Shown here: one piece after another, positions 7,049-15,738 of the stretch | How the letters are laid out: each line of letters opens with the position of its first letter | Numbering within the stretch: position 1 is the stretch's first letter | Source: Clostridia bacterium | Lineage (GTDB): Bacteria; Bacillota; Clostridia; Oscillospirales; CAG-272 | Length of the DNA stretch: 63,826 bases | Assembly (NCBI GenBank): GCA_017472695.1 | Contig: JAFUOQ010000021.1 | Coordinates: 1-63,826, forward strand | Reading direction: 5' to 3' | Program-made: the position numbers and the translations under genes | The notes under the pieces: model-generated | The model's database searches: none | Seen by the model: only the letters and a program-made list of their open reading frames with translations | Told to the model about the DNA's origin: nothing

Positions 7049-8863
7049 TTATTTTGCTTGCTCTACAGGCATTGTTTCAAGAGTAACAAAGTAATTTTTT
7101 GAGTTTGTTTTAACAGCAAAGATTACGCTGTCGTCCAAAACAGAGTATGTGTAGCAGCTGTCAGAGCTTGACTCTGTTGGGAGAGTGTAGGATGTGATGA
7201 TTGTGCCATCAGTCTCATAGAATGTGATTTCTCTATTTGTTACATATGGCAAATAGCTAGAATAGTTGTATGAGTAATCTGTTTCAACTGTGAAGTAGAA
7301 ACGATCAAATACATATATAGAAGCTGTTGTGTAGTATGAGCCGTAGCCCGTTGAGTTATAGTGGTCATTTGTTGTGATGTGGTTAGTTGTTGTCCAACCA
7401 TATTCGTCAACCTCAACTAGATAGTAGGATGTTGAGCTTGAACCAACCTCTTTATAAACGATAGTGTCGTTTGTCTTTGAATAGTAAACAGTATCTTCGT
7501 CAAGAGAAACAACAGAGTTGAGGTTGAGGTCATAGATAGCCTCGTTTGTAACGATGAAGTTCTTGTTGAATGCAACAACAGAACCAACCTCACCGATTAC
7601 ATTGTTGTTCTTGTCATATAGTCTTGTGTAGTACTCACCACGAACGATGTATCTTTCGTCTGTGATTGCATATGCATTGTCGCCAAGATCCTCGTGAGAG
7701 ATAATCTTGATGTCGCCATCGTTAGAAAGAGTAGCCTTTACAGATGAGTTGTTATCAACATAAACAAGTGCGCCGTCGTCAATTGCTTGAACGCTTGCAA
7801 TGTTGTCAGCCTCACCGGGAAGAGCAATGTAGCCAGACTCGATAGCATCCTTGCTGTTTGAAACAGAGGAAATGATGTAATCGCAATTGATTTCATCATA
7901 TGAGCCGTTGTCTACTGTATAGATATATGTGTTAACATTGTAGCAAGTGCCATCTGCACAGTAATCATAAGCAGTGTCGTAAAGGTCAGAATATGCGCCT
8001 AGCTCGCAAACAAATTGAACAAGAATGTTACCATTGTCAAGAACAAATGACTTTGTGCTTGTTACCTTGAATGGCTCTGTTGAGAACTTGCTGTAGTTTG
8101 TACCATAGAGCTGCTTGAAGCTTGAATCAAATACGTAAACATCAGAATCTGTCTTTAAAACGTACTTGTCACCAACTTGGTAAAGATCCTTAACAAAGCT
8201 TCTTACAGAGTTTTCGCTAAATGTTTTAACTTTTGAAAGAGAGTTTGTCTCAGTGTCGTAGATGTAGAGAGAATCGTCGAAGATTACAGCCTCTTTGTCG
8301 AGGTTGTCGAGAATGTCCCAGTCAAGAGTCAACTCGCTTGATGAGAGCTGACAGTAGCCTGTTTCGTCATAAAGCTTGTAGGTGTATGATGAGGAGAATG
8401 AATAAGAATCATATGATTCCATAATCATAAATAGGTCCTCGCCCCATTCAGCGATTGAAACGCTGGTTAGGTTTGTTGTCCATTCATCTGAACGATAGTA
8501 ATCATAGTCGCAGTATGTAGCTGTTGCAGAGTAGAGAACTTCTGCTTTAAGAGCATCATATACACGATATGTGTAGCTGGTCTTTGTACCAACCTGTTGG
8601 TATTGACTACCAGATTGTGAGTCAACCCATGCGTATTCCATGAGCGGCTCTGTTTCTGTCTCCTTTGTGAAGAAGAATCTGCCTGATTTTGATACTACTT
8701 CGCCGTAGAATGTTTCATAATCATATGAGTCATAGCTGGCGTTGTAGTCTTTTCTGAAGCTTGAAATTGTCTCATTAAAATCGCCACCACCGAAGCAGGA
8801 AGTAAGAATAAATGGTACGCAGAAAACAAGACAAAGAACAAGCGCCAAAATTTTCTTTTTCAT
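7049..8863 (-). CDS. Large surface lipoprotein of unknown function
   Basis: A 604-residue predicted lipoprotein. The signal peptide (MKKKILALVLCLVFCVPFIL) ends in the lipobox LTSC. The mature part is rich in Tyr, Ser, Asp and Thr with many short beta-type repeats of the 'YDSSFKQLYG / YDKNNNVIGE / YDLNLNSVVS' kind, which suggests a beta-propeller; that is inference. The ATG at 8863 is chosen because AAAGGAGAAAGG precedes it and the signal peptide starts there. A consensus promoter lies at 8900-8928 and terminators on both sides make it a single-gene unit. No catalytic motif is recognised. Confidence 0.85.
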   Translation of the reverse strand: MKKKILALVLCLVFCVPFILTSCFGGGDFNETISSFRKDYNASYDSYDYETFYGEVVSKSGRFFFTKETETEPLMEYAWVDSQSGSQYQQVGTKTSYTYRVYDALKAEVLYSATATYCDYDYYRSDEWTTNLTSVSIAEWGEDLFMIMESYDSYSFSSSYTYKLYDETGYCQLSSSELTLDWDILDNLDKEAVIFDDSLYIYDTETNSLSKVKTFSENSVRSFVKDLYQVGDKYVLKTDSDVYVFDSSFKQLYGTNYSKFSTEPFKVTSTKSFVLDNGNILVQFVCELGAYSDLYDTAYDYCADGTCYNVNTYIYTVDNGSYDEINCDYIISSVSNSKDAIESGYIALPGEADNIASVQAIDDGALVYVDNNSSVKATLSNDGDIKIISHEDLGDNAYAITDERYIVRGEYYTRLYDKNNNVIGEVGSVVAFNKNFIVTNEAIYDLNLNSVVSLDEDTVYYSKTNDTIVYKEVGSSSTSYYLVEVDEYGWTTTNHITTNDHYNSTGYGSYYTTASIYVFDRFYFTVETDYSYNYSSYLPYVTNREITFYETDGTIITSYTLPTESSSDSCYTYSVLDDSVIFAVKTNSKNYFVTLETMPVEQAK

Positions 8864-8899
8864 TTTACCTTTCTCCTTTAAAAATAAATTGGTATTATA

Positions 8900-8928
8900 A
8901 TTATAATACAGAAATAGGAGTTTGTCAA
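8900..8928 (-). promoter_or_regulatory. Sigma-A promoter of the lipoprotein gene
   Basis: On the minus strand: TTGACA (8923-8928), 17-bp spacer, TATAAT (8900-8905). Confidence 0.8.
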
Positions 8929-8980
8929 CAATTTTCCCAAAATTAGGCAACTTCGATAAGCGTGCGCTAATAAAAAGAGA

Positions 8981-9007
8981 GGGATTTGACACAATTAGCC
9001 AAATCCC
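8981..9007 (-). terminator. Terminator of the EF-G-like gene
   Basis: GGGATTTG / CAAATCCC stem followed on the minus strand by CTCTCTTTTTATT; it lies 10 bp past the stop codon of the gene at 9017. Confidence 0.8.
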
Positions 9008-9016
9008 TTTAGTTAA

Positions 9017-11068
9017 TTATCTATCAAGGTCGCGAGGCTTTACCTTTGCTGCTATTTGAGCCGGTACCTCCTCGTATCTAACGAAGTGGAATGTGAAGTT
9101 ACCTCTGCCTTGAGTCATAGCGCGTAGAGAAATAACATAGTCGGTCATTTCTGACTTTGGAACCTCTGCCTCAACAACTGAATATTTTGGGCGATGAGCA
9201 TCAGGCTCCATGCCCATTACACGGCCACGGCGCTTGTTAAGGTCACCCATAACATCACCAACCATAGATTCGGGAACACTAACCTTGAGAGTGCCGATAG
9301 GCTCAAGTAATGTAGGTTGAGCATTGATAAGCTCCTTGTAAGCCAAGCGAGCAGCTAGCTTGAATGAAAGCTCGTTAGAGTCAACGTCGTGGTATGAGCC
9401 ACCTGTAAGATCAGCAGCTAGGTTAACCATTGGGTAGCCAAGAAGAACACCCGACTCCATAGCATCGGAAAGACCCTTTTCAACAGCTGGGAAGTAGTTC
9501 TTTGGAACCTCACCGCCGACAACGCTTGTTGTGAAGGTCAAGCCCTCATTTTCGTCACTGTGAGAGAATGTAATCTTAACGTGACCATATTGACCAGCAC
9601 CACCGGATTGCTTTTTGTGCTTTCCTTCAACGCTGATTTTTTTCTTAATTGTTTCTCTGTATGCAATCTTTGGTTCAACAAGAGAAATATTTACGCCGTA
9701 TCTGTTCTTTAGCTTGCAAACAACGGTATCGAGGTGAACGTCACCAATACCCTTGAGCAAAAGCTCACCTGTTTCAACAAAGTTCTCGTATTTAACAGTT
9801 TTATCCTCGTCAAGCACCTTTGCAATAGCATTGGCAACCTTGTCCTCATCTCTTCCGTCGGTCTTTATTGCCATTGTCATATTTGCTTCTGGGAAGTCGA
9901 TTTTTGCGTACTCTGTGTCTGATTTTTCACATAAAGTGTCACAGGTGTTTGTGTTTGTAAGCTTTGCGATTACACCAATATCACCACAGGCGAGGGAGTC
10001 AACCTCTGTTTGCTTTTTACCACAAATTGTGTAAATCTTTGAAAACTTTTCGCTGGCTCCGGTTGACACATTTTTAAGAGTCATATCCTTCTTTAATTCA
10101 CCATTCATAACCTTAAAGAAGGAGAAGCGACCAACAAATGGGTCTGAAATTGTTTTGAATACAAATAGCCTACATTCGCCCTCACGCTCGATAGCAACAT
10201 CGTTGCCGTTAATGTCCTTTTCAACCTTTTTAGCTGTGTGACGTGGGAATGATTGTGAAATAGATGAAAGAATTGAATAAATTCCTCTCATGCTTTCGGA
10301 TGAACCGCACCAAACAGGCACGATTGAACCGGTTATCATACCCTCATGAAGCGCATTTGCACATTCCTCCTCTGAAAATCTTTCACCCTCAAAGAACTTT
10401 TCAAGCATTTCCTCGTTTGTTTGTGCACAGGCTTCCATAAATATCTCTTGATATTTTTCAGCAATCGCAAGACGAGAAGGAGTCATTTCCTCCTCTTGAC
10501 GCTCACCATTTGGAAGATAACGGAAGCACTTCATAGTCTTTAGGTCAACCATCATTGTGCCGTTAGGCTCTTTTATAGGAATGAAAACAGGACAAAGCGC
10601 ATTTCCAAATTCCTCTCTTAATTCATTAAACACCTTGTCAAAATCAGCGTCTGGGTCATCGCACTTGTTTATAAAGAATGCGCGTGGAATACCTGCCTTT
10701 AGAGCGTTGTACCAGCCGATTTCTGTACCAACCTCCATGCCGGATTTAGCATCAATATTGATAAGTGCAGCATCAGCCACACGTAAAGCAGAAGCAACCT
10801 CACCTGCGAAGCCCAAAAAGCCGGGACAGTCAATAAGGTTGATTTTGCATCCCTGCCACTCTAAATTAACAACGGATAAACCGATAGAAATTCCTCTTTT
10901 AATTTCCTCTTGATCGTAGTCTGAAACTGTATTGCCGTCACAAATTCTGCCTAAACGGTCGGTAGCTTTAGCCTTGAAAAGCATAGATTCAATAGTAGAT
11001 GTTTTACCGCTTCCACTGTGACCTATCAAGCACACGTTTCTAATTTCGTTTGTCGCAAATTTTGCCAT
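9017..11068 (-). CDS. EF-G-like translation GTPase (EF-G paralogue)
   Basis: A 683-residue GTPase with the five-domain EF-G plan. G1 is GHSGSGKT (16-23), the switch I remnant is RGISI, G3 is DCPGF (80-84) and G4 is NKCD (134-137). The C-terminal half has GGAGQYGHVKI and the domain IV/V blocks of EF-G. The catalytic histidine after DxPG in true EF-G is replaced by Phe84. No rpsL, rpsG or tuf genes are nearby, which also speaks against the main fusA. Similar proteins are annotated as EF-G-like or EF-G2; the role is unsettled, possibly ribosome rescue or a conditional translocase. It has its own promoter and terminator. Confidence 0.9.
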   Translation of the reverse strand: MAKFATNEIRNVCLIGHSGSGKTSTIESMLFKAKATDRLGRICDGNTVSDYDQEEIKRGISIGLSVVNLEWQGCKINLIDCPGFLGFAGEVASALRVADAALINIDAKSGMEVGTEIGWYNALKAGIPRAFFINKCDDPDADFDKVFNELREEFGNALCPVFIPIKEPNGTMMVDLKTMKCFRYLPNGERQEEEMTPSRLAIAEKYQEIFMEACAQTNEEMLEKFFEGERFSEEECANALHEGMITGSIVPVWCGSSESMRGIYSILSSISQSFPRHTAKKVEKDINGNDVAIEREGECRLFVFKTISDPFVGRFSFFKVMNGELKKDMTLKNVSTGASEKFSKIYTICGKKQTEVDSLACGDIGVIAKLTNTNTCDTLCEKSDTEYAKIDFPEANMTMAIKTDGRDEDKVANAIAKVLDEDKTVKYENFVETGELLLKGIGDVHLDTVVCKLKNRYGVNISLVEPKIAYRETIKKKISVEGKHKKQSGGAGQYGHVKITFSHSDENEGLTFTTSVVGGEVPKNYFPAVEKGLSDAMESGVLLGYPMVNLAADLTGGSYHDVDSNELSFKLAARLAYKELINAQPTLLEPIGTLKVSVPESMVGDVMGDLNKRRGRVMGMEPDAHRPKYSVVEAEVPKSEMTDYVISLRAMTQGRGNFTFHFVRYEEVPAQIAAKVKPRDLDR

Positions 11069-11133
11069 TGTTAGATTCCTCGATTCGTATTATTAAAAAG
11101 CAAATATTTTTAAATATATGCCTATTTGAATTA

Positions 11134-11162
11134 ATTGTAGCATACTTTATTTTGCGTTTCAA
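11134..11162 (-). promoter_or_regulatory. Sigma-A promoter of the EF-G-like gene
   Basis: On the minus strand: TTGAAA (11157-11162), 17-bp spacer, TACAAT (11134-11139). Confidence 0.75.
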
Positions 11163-11275
11163 GGTTTTTTGTGCATTTTGTTAAGTTTTTTTCAAAAATT
11201 TAGAAAAATTTGTGCAAATTGACGATATAATAAAAGAAAAAACACCTATAAAAGCCTCAAAAAATATTTTTTAGG

Positions 11276-11304
11276 TTGTATCTTTATAAATTATGTGATA
11301 AAAT
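11276..11304 (+). promoter_or_regulatory. Promoter of the HD-domain gene
   Basis: TTGTAT (11276-11281), 17-bp spacer ending in TGA, TAAAAT (11299-11304): an extended -10 promoter 30 bp before the start codon. Confidence 0.65.
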
Positions 11305-11333
11305 ATATTTTAAGAAGCACTTGTGAGGTAATT

Positions 11334-11993
11334 ATGATAAGCTATAACGATATAAAGCACAACTCAAAAATCAAGGTGTATATCCAAAAGGCTGACGAGT
11401 CACTTTTGAAGCTCGGCTTTACAGAGCATTCCTTTGCTCATGTTGGTCTTGTTGCCAAAAGATGTGAATATATTCTTTCAACTCTCGGATATTCTGAAAG
11501 AGAAATAGAGCTTGCAAAAATCTCCGCACACCTGCACGATATAGGTAATATTGTTAACAGGCGAGAGCACTCTCAAAGTGGCGCAGTTATGGCATTTAGA
11601 ATACTTGACAATTTAGATATGGATGCCGAGGAAATAGCCACAATAGTTACCGCTATTGGCAACCACGACGAGGGAGAGGGCGAGGCGGTCAATCCTATAG
11701 CTGCGGCTCTTATACTTGCAGACAAAAGCGATGTTAGGCGCACACGCGTAAGAAATCAAGATATGACAAAATTCGACATTCACGACAGAGTCAACTATTC
11801 TGTTTATGAATCTGATATTAAGATTAATGAGGAAAAAACCAAAATATCACTCAACTTGAAAATCAACACTGAAATTAGCTCGGTTATGAACTATTTTGAA
11901 ATTTTCCTTGCAAGAATGTTGATGTGCAAAAAGGCTGCTAATGCACTCGGGCTCGAATTTAAGCTAGTAATTAACGGACAGGAGATAATATAA
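11334..11993 (+). CDS. HD-domain phosphohydrolase
   Basis: A 219-residue predicted metal-dependent phosphohydrolase. The HD signature is intact: EHSFAHV (His36), HLHDIGN (His68-Asp69), EHSQSG (His79) and a later GNHDEGEGE segment. Members act on (p)ppGpp, cyclic dinucleotides or nucleotides; nothing here fixes the substrate. The ATG at 11334 follows GAGG. The stop overlaps the next start by 1 bp, so it is coupled to the GH123-like gene. Confidence 0.85.
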   Translation: MISYNDIKHNSKIKVYIQKADESLLKLGFTEHSFAHVGLVAKRCEYILSTLGYSEREIELAKISAHLHDIGNIVNRREHSQSGAVMAFRILDNLDMDAEEIATIVTAIGNHDEGEGEAVNPIAAALILADKSDVRRTRVRNQDMTKFDIHDRVNYSVYESDIKINEEKTKISLNLKINTEISSVMNYFEIFLARMLMCKKAANALGLEFKLVINGQEII

Positions 11994-13612
11994 TGCCAGA
12001 GATTTATTCAGTATCAAGCCTAGAAAAGGTGCTTTTGCATAAAAAGCCAAGGGTAGAAAAAAGAGGGAAAATGGCTAAAAATGAAACCTTTAGCTTTCAG
12101 ATTGCTTATAAATACAATCGCTTTGCCAATGATATAGAGGTTAAAATTGAGAGTGAAATCTCGGATTATATCACCTATCGTCAGGTGGAATATGTACCTT
12201 GCACCTCGGTCAATTTGTGGGAGGGTGACGGCTTTTGCTTCTCAAATGAATCGTTTGTTTGCCCTGACGTTTTAAGACCTACAAGGGAAGGAAAATTAAA
12301 ATCAAGAGCCTGTGCATATAGCTCTGCTTGGTTTACAGTTAAGGGAGACTTGCCAGTTGGCAAGCACAAGATAAAAATAACACTTCAAGCACAATGGTGC
12401 GATCCACTTGTTGCTGAATACGAGCTTGAGGTTCTTGATTTTGTGCTGAAAGATAAGGAATTTGTCTATACAAACTGGTTCCACTATGATGGAATTGCCA
12501 ATTACTACAATTTACCAGTCTTTTCAAAGAAATACAATGAAATAATGTATGATTTTATTGAAAAGGCAATTGCACACGGAGTAAACATGCTCCTAATTCC
12601 TATGTTCACTCCACCTCTTGATACAAGAGTGGGTGGTGAGCGCAAAACTGTACAGCTAATAGATGTTTATTATAATGATGGAAAATATTCCTTTGATTTT
12701 GATAGATTAATTTCATTTATGAAAAAGGTTCAGTCAATGGGAATTGAATATTTTGAAATGAGCCATCTCTTTACTCAATGGGGCGCAAAATGTGCGCCAA
12801 AAATCGTTGCCACAGTAGACGGCAAGAAAAAGAAAATATTCGGCTGGAAAAACGGAGCAATATCGACTGAATATACCGAGTTTTTAGGTGAGCTTTTGCC
12901 TAAGCTTCGCCAAAGATTGATTGACGAGGGATTTTATTCAAAATGTCGCTTTCATCTCTCCGATGAGCCAACCGAAAAATGCATCGAGGACTACAAAAAA
13001 GCCCACAATGTGTTTAAAAAGAGCATGCCAGATGCATTTATTACAGATGCTCTTAGTCACTACGATTTTTACAAGGATGGGCTTGTTGATGTGGCGGTTT
13101 GCTCAATAAAAGCGATAGATGTTTTTCTTGAAAACAAGGTTGAAAACCTTTTTGCATATTATTGCTGTGCAGAAAGTGGAGATTATTATCCCAATAGATA
13201 TATGGCATATACATCTTTGCGCAACAGAGTGATAGGTATTCAGTTTTATTTAAATAATATAAGCGGATTTTTGCAATGGGGTTATAATTTCTATAATTCG
13301 GTTCTTTCAGACGAGCCGATCGACCCATATATGATTACAGACGGTGGCGGTGGCTATCAAAGTGGAGATGCCTTCATTGTTTACCCAGGCAAAAATGGTG
13401 CATATGACTCCATTCGTCATGAGGTGTTTTATGACGCACTCCAAGATATGAAGCTTTTCTATACCTTGGAAGAAAAAATAGGACGAGAAGCGGTTGAGGC
13501 ACTTTTACATAAGTACGGCTATGAAAAAGGATTCAGAACCTATCCTCACGACGAAAAATCACTCCTCAAGGTAAGACAAGAGGCACAAAAAATTCTTTGT
13601 GAGAAACAATAA
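11993..13612 (+). CDS. DUF4091 / GH123-like glycosidase
   Basis: A 539-residue cytoplasmic protein (no signal peptide) with a beta-rich N-terminal part (about 1-150) and a (beta/alpha)8 barrel. It matches the DUF4091 family, related to GH123 beta-N-acetylgalactosaminidases. The HLSDEP segment (Asp324-Glu325) fits the Asp-Glu pair used by GH123 for substrate-assisted hydrolysis. Other conserved-looking blocks are YTNWFHYDG and GFLQWGYNFYN. It is coupled to the upstream HD gene. Activity on GalNAc glycans is inference from the family. Confidence 0.75.
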   Translation: MPEIYSVSSLEKVLLHKKPRVEKRGKMAKNETFSFQIAYKYNRFANDIEVKIESEISDYITYRQVEYVPCTSVNLWEGDGFCFSNESFVCPDVLRPTREGKLKSRACAYSSAWFTVKGDLPVGKHKIKITLQAQWCDPLVAEYELEVLDFVLKDKEFVYTNWFHYDGIANYYNLPVFSKKYNEIMYDFIEKAIAHGVNMLLIPMFTPPLDTRVGGERKTVQLIDVYYNDGKYSFDFDRLISFMKKVQSMGIEYFEMSHLFTQWGAKCAPKIVATVDGKKKKIFGWKNGAISTEYTEFLGELLPKLRQRLIDEGFYSKCRFHLSDEPTEKCIEDYKKAHNVFKKSMPDAFITDALSHYDFYKDGLVDVAVCSIKAIDVFLENKVENLFAYYCCAESGDYYPNRYMAYTSLRNRVIGIQFYLNNISGFLQWGYNFYNSVLSDEPIDPYMITDGGGGYQSGDAFIVYPGKNGAYDSIRHEVFYDALQDMKLFYTLEEKIGREAVEALLHKYGYEKGFRTYPHDEKSLLKVRQEAQKILCEKQ

Positions 13613-13613
13613 A

Positions 13614-14261
13614 ATGAAAAAAGAAAATGCAGATGTTAAACCATCTGACAATCTAAAAAATCATCAAAAAACAGACACTCCCTCGTCAAAAAGGAAGAAG
13701 AGGGTATATAAAAAGCACATAATTCTTTCAAAAGAGCAGGTGAGCCTAGGGAAGGAGATAAATGCTCGGTCATTTATCTATAATCCAACAAAAACGCTTG
13801 TTTCAGAGGGAATGAAAATGCTAATATGCTTTCATGTCGGGTTTTTGATAGTTCTGCTCGGATTTTTGGTAATAAAGCTAGTGCCTGTGCTCGATAAGGC
13901 GATGTTTGATAAAACCTGCTTCTTTATAGCTGATTATCATATTTACTGTCCTGGCTGTGGTGGAACACGCGCTTTGTTTTCAGTCTTGCGGCTTGATTTT
14001 GTAACAGCTTTCAAGCACAATGCGTTCGCTGTGGTGCTGTTTTTTACTCTTATATATGTAGACATACGTACAGTTGCAAGAGAAATAAAGGGTAGAAGAT
14101 GTAAGCCAAGTCTTCCGAGCGTGCCGTATTTCAGTCGATATTTATTGATAATTTTAATAATAAGCTTTATTTTTAGCTTTGTTATTAAAAACTTACTTTT
14201 ACTTTGGGGCATTGACCCGACAGGTGAGATAGGAAATTACTGGGTAAATAATCCGCTATGA
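13614..14261 (+). CDS. DUF2752 membrane protein
   Basis: 215 residues: a Lys-rich cytoplasmic N-terminus (about 1-70) followed by three or four hydrophobic segments. The DUF2752 hallmark CPGCGGTRA lies between the first two membrane segments. Function of the family is unknown. The ATG at 13614 is 1 bp after the stop of the GH123-like gene; the ribosome site is weak (GAGAAA), which suggests coupling. Confidence 0.85.
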   Translation: MKKENADVKPSDNLKNHQKTDTPSSKRKKRVYKKHIILSKEQVSLGKEINARSFIYNPTKTLVSEGMKMLICFHVGFLIVLLGFLVIKLVPVLDKAMFDKTCFFIADYHIYCPGCGGTRALFSVLRLDFVTAFKHNAFAVVLFFTLIYVDIRTVAREIKGRRCKPSLPSVPYFSRYLLIILIISFIFSFVIKNLLLLWGIDPTGEIGNYWVNNPL

Positions 14262-14294
14262 TGGTTCCTAAAAATAAAAAATCCCTAGAAACTA

Positions 14295-14323
14295 TTGACA
14301 AAATTTTGATTATAACATATAAT
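14295..14323 (+). promoter_or_regulatory. Sigma-A promoter of a small membrane-protein gene
   Basis: TTGACA (14295-14300), 17-bp spacer, TATAAT (14318-14323): an exact consensus match. Confidence 0.85.
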
Positions 14324-14358
14324 CTAATTATCTAATACATATAAGGAGAGTTTTGACT

Positions 14359-14589
14359 ATGGGAATAGCAGCATTAGTTCTAGGTATACTTGCATTTTTC
14401 CTCAACCCTTGCTACATTTGCTCATTATTGTCTATAATTTTGGGCGCAGTAGGAATGAGAGGTCCATACAGAACAATGGGTATGGTTGGTATGATACTTG
14501 GTATCGTTTCATTGGTTGCACAATTTGCATTCGATATACTTACAACCATCTTTTCATTTGGTGTGGGTGCATTTACATTCTGCCTATAA
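14359..14589 (+). CDS. Small DUF4190-like membrane protein
   Basis: A 76-residue protein with two glycine-rich hydrophobic segments (GIAALVLGILAFFLNPC and GMVGMILGIVSLVAQFAF). It resembles the membrane half of the protein at 6485-6946. The ATG at 14359 has AAGGAGAG upstream; a TTG two codons earlier is less likely. It has its own consensus promoter and terminator, so it is expressed alone. Function unknown. Confidence 0.8.
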   Translation: MGIAALVLGILAFFLNPCYICSLLSIILGAVGMRGPYRTMGMVGMILGIVSLVAQFAFDILTTIFSFGVGAFTFCL

Positions 14590-14596
14590 TAATACT

Positions 14597-14628
14597 AAAA
14601 GCATCAACGAAAATGTTGATGCTTTTTT
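14597..14628 (+). terminator. Rho-independent terminator
   Basis: AAAAGCATCAAC / GTTGATGCTTTT stem with a short loop and a T-run. Confidence 0.9.
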
Positions 14629-14787
14629 GTTTTAAAGCAAAAAACAGACACTCTGTCAAGGATTTTTATAAAAAGTGTTGCTGAAAACCGTCGAAAAATG
14701 ATGACTTTTGTAAAAAGTTTATTTTTAGTTAATGTTTTTGTAATATATTTTTTTCAGCATGGCGAAATTTTTTAAAAGGTGAAGACT

Positions 14788-15681
14788 ATGGGAAAATACT
14801 ATATTTTATTCAATCCTCACGCTGGTAATGGCGTAGCAGAGGAAAAGGCTAGAGAGCTTGCAGTTGTACTTTCGGCAGAGGATTCTGTTTACGATATGAC
14901 AGCAGTGTCTAGCTACAAGAATTTGATTACTGATGCGGACGCAGATGTTATTATTTTAGGTGGAGATGGTACACTCAATCGCTTTGTTAACGATACATAT
15001 GAGCTTGATCTAAAAAATAAGATTTTCATTTGTCCAATTGGCACAGGCAACGATTTTCTTCGTGACCTGGGTATGGAAAACGCAACCGAGCCTGTTGAAA
15101 TTACAAAATATTTAAAGAATCTCCCTGCTTGCGATATTGATGGCAAGAAGCAATATTTCATTAACGGCGTTGGCTTTGGAATTGACGGCTATTGTTGTGA
15201 AGAGGGCGATAGACAAAAAGCAAAAAATGTAAAAAAGGTTAACTATACAGCAATAGCTATAAAGGGCTTGCTTTTTCACTTCAAATCAAGAAAGGCAAAG
15301 ATTACAGTTGATGGAGTTGAATACAGCTTCAAAAAGGCTTGGCTTGCACCTTGTATGAATGGCAGATATTATGGTGGTGGTATGATGCCAACACCAGACC
15401 AAGATAGACTAAACGAGGAGCGCACCTTGTCGGTTATGCTTTACCACGGACTTGGTAAGCTTGGCGCACTTATGCTTTTTCCTAAAATTTTCAAGGGCGA
15501 GCATGTAAAAAAGACCAAGAAGGTAGCTGTGCTTACTGGCAAGGAAATTATAGCTGAGTTCGATCAGCCCTGTGCTGCTCAAATCGATGGCGAAACAGTT
15601 CTTAATGTTTCAAAATGCAGATTTATTTCAAGCAAAATAGCTGAAAAGGAAGCAGAGAAAAAAGAAGCAGTAATGGCATAA
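14788..15681 (+). CDS. Diacylglycerol/sphingosine-kinase-family lipid kinase
   Basis: Predicted ATP-dependent lipid kinase of the DgkB/YegS family, which phosphorylates diacylglycerol-type lipids at the membrane. The 297-residue protein shows FNPHAGNG near the N-terminus, the nucleotide-binding GGDGT and the GTGND motif. The ATG at 14788 is chosen over a GTG three codons upstream because AAAGG sits at the right distance only for the ATG. The C-terminus is Lys/Glu-rich. The substrate is not fixed by the sequence. Confidence 0.88.
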   Translation: MGKYYILFNPHAGNGVAEEKARELAVVLSAEDSVYDMTAVSSYKNLITDADADVIILGGDGTLNRFVNDTYELDLKNKIFICPIGTGNDFLRDLGMENATEPVEITKYLKNLPACDIDGKKQYFINGVGFGIDGYCCEEGDRQKAKNVKKVNYTAIAIKGLLFHFKSRKAKITVDGVEYSFKKAWLAPCMNGRYYGGGMMPTPDQDRLNEERTLSVMLYHGLGKLGALMLFPKIFKGEHVKKTKKVAVLTGKEIIAEFDQPCAAQIDGETVLNVSKCRFISSKIAEKEAEKKEAVMA

Positions 15682-15686
15682 AATTA

Positions 15687-15709
15687 AACGGAGCGTTGTT
15701 CGCTCCGTT
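15687..15709 (+). terminator. Hairpin after the lipid kinase gene
   Basis: AACGGAGCG / CGCTCCGTT, 9-bp stem with a 5-nt loop; the following ATTAATTAA is AT-rich rather than a T-run, so termination may be weak. Confidence 0.6.
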
Positions 15710-15738
15710 ATTAATTAATGTAAAAAGGATTATTGATA

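Noticed and set aside
9017-11068. Main elongation factor G (fusA) or a TetM-type resistance protein
   Set aside because: The switch II histidine is replaced, no rpsL-rpsG-tuf genes are nearby, and no resistance context is seen.
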